Of a DNA stretch of 64,000 nt, positions 55,192 through 64,000 are shown piece after piece; position 1 is the stretch's first letter, and each line of letters begins with the position of its first letter. The notes below the pieces were generated by a model. It ran no database searches and was not told the origin of the DNA. It saw nothing but the letters and a program-made list of their open reading frames with translations. Origin of the DNA: Pegoplata infirma (lineage: Eukaryota; Arthropoda; Insecta; Diptera; Anthomyiidae); NCBI GenBank assembly GCA_963921195.1, contig OY992537.1:868001-932000 (forward strand), given 5' to 3'. A program made the translations under genes and the position numbers.

Positions 55192-56270
55192 ACAAAAAAA
55201 AAAACAAGAACTTGAAAAACCACACACCATTAGAATTATATTAAACAAAAAAAAAAAATCATGCATTTACTATTTAATAATTTTTTTTTTTCTATTTTTT
55301 ATACTAACATACTTATAAAATTTTAATCTGCCAAAGAAGAGATTTGTTTACAATATCAAAACTACTATGAATCTTAAACCCCGTCCAAATTAGCATTAAC
55401 CATTAATCATGACGGTGGCAATAAGAGATGATTCTGAATATCACAAGTTGTTGCAACGATATATGTATGTATTTTTGGTTAATTGTTCCAAACTGAAGTT
55501 TGGCCTTTATTGGATCCAATTTTTTATTTTTTTAAACCATATACATATATCAAATAATATTTCGTTACCGTTGATAATCTTACATATGGAAAGCTGCTTA
55601 CATAAAAATATTCAGAAATTTTAATATTGTAAATATTTCTCTTCTTTATGTATTTATAAATATTTTTTAATCATAGTTTTTATTAAAAAATAAATATATA
55701 TTAATATTAACCATTTAAAGCATATTTGTTATTGTCCTTAATCATTTTAAAAATTTTTGCACTTGTTCTTTTTGATTTTTTATTTATTTTTTTATTAAAT
55801 TATATTTTTTTTTAAAGTTTTTCTATTATAAAATCAAAATAACCCTTAACTCTCTATTAGAATGGTAAAAAAGTGTCCTTAAAGCTAACTTTAATCTAGT
55901 CTTTAGTTTAGAATTTTAGTTAAAAATTAATAAAAACTAACAAAAGAAATATTAAAATACTTAACCCAAACAAAAAACCCAACGCATGTTTAACTTACTC
56001 AGAATATCCTGTATGTAGTAGTTGTTTAAACAATTTATTAGAAAAAAAAACGAACGAATCATGTCTATGATTATCGAAACATTTTTTAAACACACACACA
56101 AATACGAGTATAAAAGTGCCATACAATACAAGGAAATACCCACACACACACACAATGATCACAGCACTTAACGTAGCACCTTAAAAGCACTAAAATTTAC
56201 CAGAGCGAAATATGTATGTACTATTGTACAGTGAAAGAAATAAAATTTCAATAAATCTACATTAGGGTTC
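55192..56270 (+). other. Msp300: 3' UTR of the giant isoform
   Basis: A/T-rich sequence after TGA with AATAAA at 55689, 55929, 56239 and 56250. The last two, close together and followed by T-rich sequence, are my preferred end. A short frame at 55409-55624 shows no coding character. Confidence 0.6.
56239..56255 (+). terminator. Msp300: Paired AATAAA poly(A) signals
   Basis: Two hexamers at 56239 and 56250, about 1.05 kb after the stop. The alternative signals at 55689 and 55929 would give shorter 3' UTRs. Confidence 0.5.
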
Positions 56271-56408
56271 ATTAACATTTCTTGACTTCACCATTTGCAA
56301 TTATATTTCTGAAAAATTTTACATATTATTTTCCAATATATTAAGAGATACAGTAGAAATAGGTTATAAAGAACAAATTGCTAAATGAGTTGTTCCTCAA
56401 CTGATGAC

Positions 56409-56771
56409 ACTACACTATTTCCAATTGTATTTCAGAAGTTATCAATTATCAATTGTATTTTAGAAATTATCAATTGTTTTTGAGAAGTTATCAATTGTAC
56501 TACTAAATTGCATTGTACCTTATGAGTTGAGTTTTTAATTCTGTTTTATATATTGTTGGACTTTATATTTTATAACTGAAGTTTTTATTTATTTCGGTTA
56601 TAAAGTCCAACAATATACAAAAGAGAATTAAAAACTCAACTCATAAGGTACAATGCAATTTTGTAGTACAATTGATAAATTCTGAAATACAATTGATAAC
56701 TTCTGAAATACAATTGATAATTTTTGAAATATAATTGATAATTTCTGACATACAAATGGAAATGGTGTAGT
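56409..56771. repeat. Foldback with internal CAATTGATAA minisatellite
   Basis: TACACTATTTCCAATTGTAT at 56411 is answered inverted near 56771, and CCTTATGAGTTGAGTTTTTA by TAAAAACTCAACTCATAAGG at 56630-56649. Each arm carries three to five 21-23 bp direct repeats of the type TTCTGAAATACAATTGATAA or its complement. No gene. Confidence 0.7.
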
Positions 56772-57146
56772 TAACAAAATAAAAAATAATTCTCTGCTCA
56801 CGAAAAGTAACTTCATATTTGTTATTATGTACCACTAAACTTAAAAATCTCATAAAAAAAAAAAATTACGGATTCATTTATTTAAAATTTTTTTTAGCGT
56901 TTTTTGGAGTTGTTTTGACTAGTTACCTTGTATCTCGCATTGTGTTCATACGATTTACTCGCAATAAAAGTCAAATTAAAAAATCGTTTTTGAAACAAAT
57001 CTTGTAAACATTCACTCAAAGAATTATGTTGGTAAATTCCAGTGAATATTCACTTAAAACAAATGAAATTTTATTTAAAAACCATTGCACCGTTTTTTCA
57101 TTTAAAATAAAATACTACAGTCAATTTTTAATGTTAATTTAATGAC

Positions 57147-57680
57147 TAGGGATGAGATTTTCATGCACTAAAAAATCGAAAATATGCGCTAAAAAATTCA
57201 AAATATGCACTAAAAAACCTTAAAATATGCACTAAAAAATAAAATGTATACAATAAAAATCTTGTTGTCATAGAAAAAACTTCTTAAAAGCAAAAAATAA
57301 CGCCGGGTTTAAATAGTAACATTTAAAACTTTATATGAGCAAGATTTTTTTTTAGAAATTAAGAAAATCTTAAAAAAAAGAAAAAAAAATCTTATTTTCA
57401 AAATAAAATTTTACAAACAGTTTTTGGAAAAAATAAATTTCAATTTGTGTTTTTGCTAATTTATGCCAAAATATGCAAAAATATGCACTTAAAAGTTCGA
57501 AATATGCACAAAATATGCATTTAAAATCAAAATATGCAAAAATATGCATTTTCACCAAAATATGCAAAAACAAATCGATGCCATTTTAACGCAAATTTCT
57601 TGATTCGGAAAGATAATTGGTCGATATCGTTTTTAGACTATCGACAAAAAACATGCATTTGCATGGAAATCTCATCCCTC
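57147..57680. mobile_element. hAT-like MITE with 8-bp duplication and ATATGCA array
   Basis: It starts TAGGGATGAGATTTTCATGCA and ends TGCATGGAAATCTCATCCCTC. The 8-mer TTAATGAC lies on both sides (57139-57146 and 57681-57688). The interior repeats AAAATATGCA(C) more than ten times near the two ends, a subterminal-repeat pattern known for hAT transposase binding. It has no transposase. Confidence 0.75.
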
Positions 57681-57690
57681 TTAATGACTA

Positions 57691-58551
57691 ACAAAAACAT
57701 TAAAAAACTAATGAATATTCTCTTATTTTGTATTAAAAAACATTAAAACTAGAGAAGAAATTTTTTATTGTTGAAATTTATTGTAAAGGAATTTTAATTT
57801 TTAAGACTTTTTTTAAACTACAGAAATAGTAAAAAATTAAATCCTTTATAAAATAAGTGATTTTTCTTTTCAAACAACTTTACTGATTACTTTTTGAAAT
57901 AAACTACAAACAGTTAATGAAATAATTTTCTTAGTGTTGTTTTCCAATCAGTTCATTAGTTTACGTGGAATAAACATTAGGGTGGCAGCAAATTTCAACT
58001 CTGAATTTTCACCATTTCCCGGGCGAAATATTGTGCCACTGTCTTAAATTGGTGTGGAACAAATTTGGGCCAAATCGGATAATTTGAACTCGTGCCCCAT
58101 TGAGGTCAAAGTACACAAGATAAAAAAAAATTTCATGCAATTAAAATTTTTTTTCGATTTTAAATTAAAAAATTTTGAATTTCTTTTATTTTTGAATGTT
58201 AATAAGCTATATTAACTTATTAACGGCAAGAACACATGCCATATATGTACACATGCCGCCAATTTTCGCATATGATACATATATTTGCATATACGAACAT
58301 ACATGTCCATATTTGGACCACATATGATTCACATATGAGGCATTCCACACCAAATGTCCAGCGAAAAAAAACACGTGTACCGTAAACTTCTGAATAGGTT
58401 GTATGGATAGCCCTATATGGAACTTAGAAAATTGCGTTTTTGGTTTTTCAATTTTTCAAAAACTGGGCTTAGGAGGCGTGGTCAAATATTGGAAAAATGG
58501 TAAAATTTGTGGCGCGTTGACTTGATTAAATATTTATCACATTAAAACGGA
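57691..58551. other. Non-coding, repeat-like sequence
   Basis: The block from 57980 (GGGTGGCAGCAAATTTCAAC) to 58550 is less A/T-rich and has TTGGTGTGGAAC near 58051 against TTCCACACCAAA near 58345 in inverted orientation. It looks like a dispersed repeat. I see no gene. Confidence 0.4.
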
Positions 58552-59195
58552 ATGCACCACAATCAAAAAATTTACATTCTTATATAGTTTTGTATGGGCT
58601 ATCGATTAAATTTTTTTTTTTGAAAATTTTCAGAACCCTATCTGAAATTTTCCATTTTTTAAAAATGTCAATTTATTAAAAAACATGCCACTTTTTTTTT
58701 TCTTTTTTTATTTTTTATTTTAAAAGTTTAGATGTTTGTCCATCCACACAAAAAAATTCAGAAACACGTTCTTCGTTTTTTCGAGAAAATCGCATTTGAA
58801 CTTTAAATTTTATAACAATTTTGTAATTTGCTTGTATTTCTTTGTTTTAACGTTGCGAATGAGTAATATTTATGCAATTAATAATACTCATTCGCAACGT
58901 TAAATCAAGAAAATACAAGCAAATTACAAAATTGTTATGAAATTTAAAGTTTAAATGCGATTTTCTCGAAAAAAACGAAGAACGTGTTTCTGAATTTTTT
59001 GTGTGGATTGACAAACATCTAAACTTTAAAAAAAAATTAAAAAAAAAAAAGTGGCATGTTTTTTAATAAATTGACATTTTTAAAAAATGGAATATTTCAG
59101 AACGGGTTCTGAAAATTAAAAAAAAAAAAAAAAATTTTAATCGATAGCCCATACAAAACTATATAAGAATGTAAATTTTTGGGATTGTGGTGCAT
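58552..59195. mobile_element. 644-bp hairpin element with arms over 300 bp
   Basis: ATGCACCACAATC at 58552 matches inverted GATTGTGGTGCAT ending at 59195. The arms stay close to identical through CATTCTTATATAGTTTTGTA, AACACGTTCTTCG and CGTTGCGAATGAG, to a loop of only about 20 bp near 58873. The sequence GTCAAATATTGG occurs just outside both sides (about 58479 and 59202). No coding capacity. Confidence 0.85.
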
Positions 59196-59754
59196 TTTAC
59201 TGTCAAATATTGGTAAAGTGGGATTACGGGGCTTTTTCTAGCAAGGTGTTTTGTTTAGTGTAGTTTACAACGGTTTCTTTTTTTGACAATTTTTTAGAAA
59301 TGAGTTTAGTTAATCTAAAAAAAAAACGTATTCTTATCATATGGTTGCCTTATTGCTTGTAAACTTATGAACTGATGGAAAAGTATTGTTTGTAGGAATT
59401 ATTGCAAATTGAATTAACTTTAATTTTAATTTTATTGCAAGTAGATCGGAGGCTCATAACTTCAGATAATAAAACAAAAAAATAGTCAAAATACCTCCAA
59501 AAAACTCTAAAAAATTCTTTAAAAAAATTTATCCTCGAATTTTTTTTTTAAGTTTTTGACTTCAGCGCATTTTAGTTGTAAACTTAAGTAATGTTTTACA
59601 AATAATTTGGGGTTCAGACTTAAAAGTCTTAAAAGAAGTCAATAATCCCTTATTATATTGCTGGACACTTTTTTTGCCCTAGATCTTATAGATGATTTTG
59701 GGTAATTGGGGTAGGCTACTTTCAAATCTGATAACTGTTTTTCCGGGACAGCTC

Positions 59755-60020
59755 TTGTTTTTGAGATATAGACTTAGAAAACTTTAAAAATGGGCTATTT
59801 TTGTCATATTTGTGAGTCAAGTCAGAGCATTTTTAGAATTAGCATGTCCGACATACACAAAAATGTCTTTCAGATTCTAGATTTACCAACAAGGAAATTG
59901 TATTTAGATACTGAAACACGATTTTGGGTATGTCGGATATGCCTATTCTAAAAACGCTATGACTTTTCTTGAGTCGTCTTAAGTTTTCGAGAAATCGTAA
60001 AATAAAAATTTAAAATTGTA
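59755..60020. repeat. Diverged inverted repeat
   Basis: GAGTCAAGTCAGAGCATTTT and TAGCATGTCCGACATAC are answered by GTATGTCGGATATGCCTA and AAAACGCTATGACTTTTCTT. The arms are about 70 bp around a loop near 59900. The rest of 59196-61740 holds only A/T-rich sequence and no gene that I can support. Confidence 0.55.
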
Positions 60021-61744
60021 ATTTAGCCAATTTTTATATCCTTACACTGAGCATCACTTTGCTAGAGTTCGACGACACGATTTAAACTTCAAAAATTCTA
60101 TTTTATCGTTTTGCCTTTAGTTTAAGAGTTATACATCAACTTTTTGCTAAACAGCTTCAGACATTTGTAACGGGTTTGTGAACTCATTTTGAATACGGCA
60201 AGTCCAGTTTTTTTAAAATTTGATGTTTATGTTTCCGAGTCGGCTCTGGTTTACGAGAAATGTCACCATAAGCACCAACGATTTTTCGAAATTTGCTTAA
60301 GACATAACTCGAAAGCTTAAGCTTTCATAAAAAAGTTAATACCAGTTTTAGAATTCTCGCATCCAATATATTTAAATTCATGATTAAAAGTGAGGCTCTT
60401 TAAGCAGTGCTGGAAATTATAGCCTACCAAAGTTATTCAAAATCGCACTTTTTTGACTATTCTACAGCGAATTGCTAGCGAACGCGAGTTGATGGAAAAA
60501 GTTGGAAAACAGATTAAAACTGAAAAATATAAAATTTTGTAAAAAATATTTTTTGACATTTTTTGATTTTTTTTATTAATTTGACAGTTCAAACAAATTT
60601 TTATTTTTGTCAGTTAAAACAAATATTCTTTTTTTTTAGTTTTAAATTACAACTTATATAGTTGTTGTTTTAGCCGTCACAGTCAGTTGATTTTACTTAC
60701 ATACATAATTTTTTGAGTATAAAGTAATGTGCGTTGGTAAAGTTACATCTGATTTGTAATATTTCGCAAACAGAATTGTAAATGGTGTATCACAAAACGC
60801 ACCAAAAGTGTGTGTCTGCTGCAATTTATTTTGCAACAAAATAAAAAATATGTTTTTATTTTTTCATACATAAATATCTAAAAATAGAAAAAATAGTTTT
60901 TGGCATTCTATAGAATACATACATTAGTTTGCTATAAAGACAAGTAGCATCATTTCAACAGTTTAGTATTTACCCGGTATTTCAGTTTGTGCAAGTCTGC
61001 AGATATTTTCCCAAATCATTTTTTAATTTTTTTTTTATGTATATTTAAGACTACTTGTAAAAAATGTAAAAACTATTTAGTGCTAGTGATAGTTAAACAT
61101 TTTAAATTTAGGTTTGTTTCAGAGAAATATATTCAGTATTAACTGGCATTAGTTTATATTATACGTCAATGATGGTGATATTCAATGTGTGTGTTGTGAT
61201 TGTATGATTTTTATTTTTTTTTTTTTAATTGCTGAAAGTATTAAAAATTTGAAATCGTCAATGAAATATTACAAGAAAGATAAATGTGTAATGACTTCTA
61301 CAAAATAGTTATTTACAGGGTGCTACAATGGTTTTATATCTGACATCAAGTCGATCACAGAAATTACCATCAAAATCGACAGATGTACTCACATTTTAAA
61401 GTTGTTGTTAAAGAACTGCTTATGAGGTTTTAAATATTGTGAAATATTCGAAAAAAGTTTTAAAAATCCTATTATATGTATTTAAAAAAAAAAATCTCCA
61501 CATATCTTTGTGAAATGTTTAATACAATTCACATGTGTGGAAATTCTTCTTTTTTTCAAAAAAGTATGGGGATCAACCCGTTTTTAAAATGTTTGAGTAC
61601 TTTAATCTTTGGAAAATTTTATACCTTTCCATTTTACACTTTCATATTTTTGAATTTGACTCTCTTTTTCAATTCACTCCAGAGTCAAACATGTAAACTG
61701 CGTTACCAGAGCCTATGTTAACTGTTAACAGAGAAAAAATACTA

Positions 61745-62275
61745 GACTTGTGCTTAATCGTTCAATTGAGTGAGCGCTCATTTTCGTTCATTTCAGATAA
61801 AATACCTAGTTCGCTCATCTAGTTCAATTGCTCTTTTATGGTCTTCGTTCAACAGTTCGTGAACGAATAATTTTGATCATGTCTGTTGGTCGTTCATCTA
61901 ATTCAAATCGGTCAGTTTTTGTTTTCGTTCAACAGTTTGTGAACGAATCATTTAGATAGGTCTGTTGTTTTGGCTTTCGTTCAAAAAATACAAAAATGTT
62001 GAATAAAAACATGAATTAAAGAAAACATATACAACTTTTTGTAAAAAAAAACATAAATGCTGAAAAATTGTGCCAAAAGAGAAGAAAAAATTAACGCCTA
62101 ATGACAAAATTAACAAAAAAATTGAACGACCGAACTAAAAGATAAAAATGATATAATGACCAATTGAGCTTAATGAACGAAAAGACCTAAAAGAGCGGAA
62201 ATGAACGAACTAGATAAACCGCTCAGTTAAGTGAATAGTTCAATTGAACTAGTTCGTTCGTGAGCGACAAAACTC
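61745..62275. repeat. Inverted-repeat element rich in GTTCA/GAACG
   Basis: The left half has GAGTGAGCGCTCATTTTCGT and GTTCGCTCATCTAGTTC, with several TCGTTCAACAGTT(C/T)GTGAAC words. The right half has AAATGAACGAACTAGAT and GAACTAGTTCGTTCGTGAGC in inverted orientation. It appears to be a decayed transposon with repeated internal binding-site-like words. Confidence 0.5.
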
Positions 62276-62749
62276 TAAAAAATACACCTCTGTGAAAGTG
62301 ACATCCCTAATAATGTTAATTAAAAAAAATTTAAATGATAATACTGTAAGTATAATTTTAACTTTTGAAATGACACACCAAAACGCAGAAACTCGTAAAC
62401 TTAGCTTTGGCTTGTGGAATCCAGGGGCATTCTCCGTTTTGCCTGGTCAGGTCAAAAACAAGAGACATTTCGTTTTCAAGTTTTGGGATTTTCAAGCGGG
62501 TTTTTATTATATTTTCCAAGGGAAATTCCTTAAAAACTCTTTTACAATTACTTTATTTCGAATTTTCTTACTCTTATAATTATGGCCGATCAGTTTAGGC
62601 TAATAAAATAATTTATTTTTTTAGTATAATTTTTATCGACCTTATCTATAATTATGTTGTTTTTTCTTAGAATTATCTAAGTCAGGCTTTCAAGGTCACA
62701 GTAAATGAAAAATAAAAGACTATTTATTCATAATTTTACTCCTCCGACG

Positions 62750-62778
62750 TTTCGTTGAGATTTTTTCAACTTCCTCAG
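62750..62778 (-). ncRNA. Hammerhead-ribozyme core, Penelope-like element remnant
   Basis: On the minus strand the sequence reads CTGAGGA, a 5-bp stem (GTTGA / TCAAC) closed by a T/A-rich loop, then GAAAC-GTCGG. This is the conserved order CUGANGA - stem II - GAAA of hammerhead ribozymes. Penelope-like retroelements are known to carry such motifs with the GAAACGTCGG ending. Stems I and III are not convincing here, so it is probably a truncated, inactive copy. Confidence 0.5.
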
Positions 62779-62929
62779 GGATTTTAAATTTTATTGAATA
62801 TATAATCTTTACATTATAATTTTAAATAAATTTGTTTTTAAACAATACAACAAGTACCACATAAAACACAAAATAAATAAAATAAATAATAAAAATAAAA
62901 TATATCACAGATGAACTTTCTTTTGGTAT

Positions 62930-63600
62930 CACAGTTTAAAATTGTATTGGGTGGTTACAAACACTAAGAGTCGATTTACCGATACCCGTACGTCTGTCTG
63001 CCCATGTTAGCGTTGTGAGCACGATACAGGCCGAAATTATCAATCGATTTGGCTGAAATTTATGCTTCTTTTGGCCCAAGAACGTAGACCATTAAAGTTT
63101 GAAAAAAATCGGTTCAGGTTAAAACCTAGCCCCCATACAAACGTTTCCTATAAATTCGATCAAATGACTCTAAAAACCGTATAATATGGTCATCATATTT
63201 TGTATTAACAAATCATCACTTCAAATTATAAAGAAATCGGACCAGTTCTGCTTTTAGTTTCCATACAAACCACCCTACCGATATTCTCATAAATCTCTCA
63301 AAAATGTTTGGAAATAGAAAATATTTGATTTAAATTTGGATTGTAGGTCTTAAATGTATACTCTGGATGGTAACCTTATCAAACCTGATTGTAATTATAC
63401 CATTTTTGGACTGAGTGCCCATAAAAATATTTAGCCCGATTTAGTAAAATCGGTCTACGGGCAACAACAAAAAAGTTAATTTGGTTTGTATGTGTTTCCC
63501 ACACCAAATAAAGATCTAAAAAAAGACATATTCCAGAACTACTGGTGTAGGAAATTATATTGTCGGTCTTGACAGACTTTAATTTTATTACTTGTTTAAA
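62930..63600. repeat. Dispersed fly repeat
   Basis: CCCGTACGTCTGTCTGCCCA, GATTTGGCTGAAATTTATGC and AAAAAATCGGTTCAGGTTA, followed by CCATACAAAC words and an end TTATTACTTGTTT, resemble a widespread non-coding fly repeat. The terminus matches the AAACAAGT end of the element at 12092. No frame is present. The remainder to 64000 is A/T-rich. Confidence 0.45.
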
Positions 63601-63900
63601 AACGTTTTCATGTTACTTTGGAAACTAAAAATTACACTGTGAAACAATCGAAGGGACATTTAAGGGACATTTCTTACGGCCTCAACTAAACCAAGACAGT
63701 TTGAAAGTATTTGTGTGTAGTAGTTAAACCCTCAATGGATGGGTTTTGCTCTGTAACGTCTGAAAATTTTTTTATAGCCCACTCAATTTTTATTTTTTTT
63801 TCAAAGCCGTTTGAAAAACGTCAAAAAAAAAATAATGTAAATGTTATTGGAATTTGATGAGCAATTTTTTCATAGGATATACCCAGGAAAATTTGTTGGA

Positions 63901-63942
63901 ACAATAAAATTTTCTATGTACACAATAAAATTTTCTATGTAC
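63901..63942 (+). repeat. Perfect 21-bp tandem duplication
   Basis: A 21-bp unit beginning ACAATAAAATTTTCTATGTA occurs twice head to tail without a mismatch. Confidence 0.9.
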
Positions 63943-64000
63943 AATCATTTTTCAAAAAAAAAACTACTTGCTCTAAAAAAACGATTGATTTCGTGACAAA

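Noticed and set aside
57160..57560. Repeated ATATGCA words considered as a CRISPR-like array or satellite
   Set aside because: The genome is eukaryotic, the spacing is irregular, and the words lie inside a hAT-like element with clear ends.
61476..62598. Small frames at 61476-61721 and 62292-62598
   Set aside because: Phe/Leu/Lys-rich translations typical of random A/T-rich DNA, with no splice or motif support.
55600..64000. A downstream canonical KASH exon
   Set aside because: I searched for a hydrophobic helix followed by about 30 residues ending in PPPx and found none. If a KASH exon exists it is beyond the window.

Overview
The window is A+T-rich eukaryotic DNA with long introns, GT-AG splice junctions, AATAAA poly(A) signals and many small inverted-repeat transposons. 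It looks like a higher fly (Brachycera; the repeat load would fit a calyptrate such as a blowfly or house fly). That placement is inference, because no marker gene is present.

All the coding sequence I can support lies on the + strand and belongs to one gene. I read it as the fly nesprin Msp300, from spectrin-repeat exons followed by a very large exon that ends in a membrane segment. The layout is: 1-20002, intron with no exon that I can see, filled with foldback and terminal-inverted-repeat elements; 20003-20972, 21619-21831 and 21948-22208, three exons of spectrin-repeat coiled coil; then a choice of two 3' ends. The first is a short terminal exon (24664-24774) that adds 36 residues, stops, and has a poly(A) signal at 25087. 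The second is a single 29.9-kb open exon (25330-55191) that adds about 9,953 residues. Both acceptors join the 22208 donor in phase 0.

The giant exon encodes a mostly disordered, multivalent protein made of several families of short repeats. These are a Y/Q-rich prion-like block, a dozen GG-[TV]-[IV]-x-[RK]-T repeats, five F/Y-E-[IV]-P repeats, 22 copies of a YAGLP...NAWM..IDEP..FSD(D/E) module, about twenty [YF]xAPLxPF motifs, about forty S/T-W/Y-[SA]-x-[ILV]-[ILV] motifs and about fifteen F[LI]xxE[KR] motifs. They are separated by lysine-rich and acidic spacers. Inside the array is a near-consensus PAM2 motif (SSKLSPNAPEFTP), the known ligand of the poly(A)-binding-protein MLLE domain. The chain ends in one hydrophobic helix with a luminal tail of a few residues and no PPPx KASH terminus. 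I infer a long, membrane-tethered, disordered scaffold, possibly linked to mRNA, and KASH-less or non-canonical.

55192-56270 is the probable 3' UTR. 56271-64000 has no supported exon; it holds an hAT-like element, a 644-bp near-perfect hairpin, other foldbacks and a Penelope-type hammerhead-ribozyme core. The upstream intron contains a 2-kb hAT-like element with perfect 8-bp target duplications, a piggyBac-like TTAA element, and a family of three foldbacks with CCCRRGTAAAAA ends and 2-bp target duplications. One of these three sits beside an unoccupied duplicate of its own insertion site.
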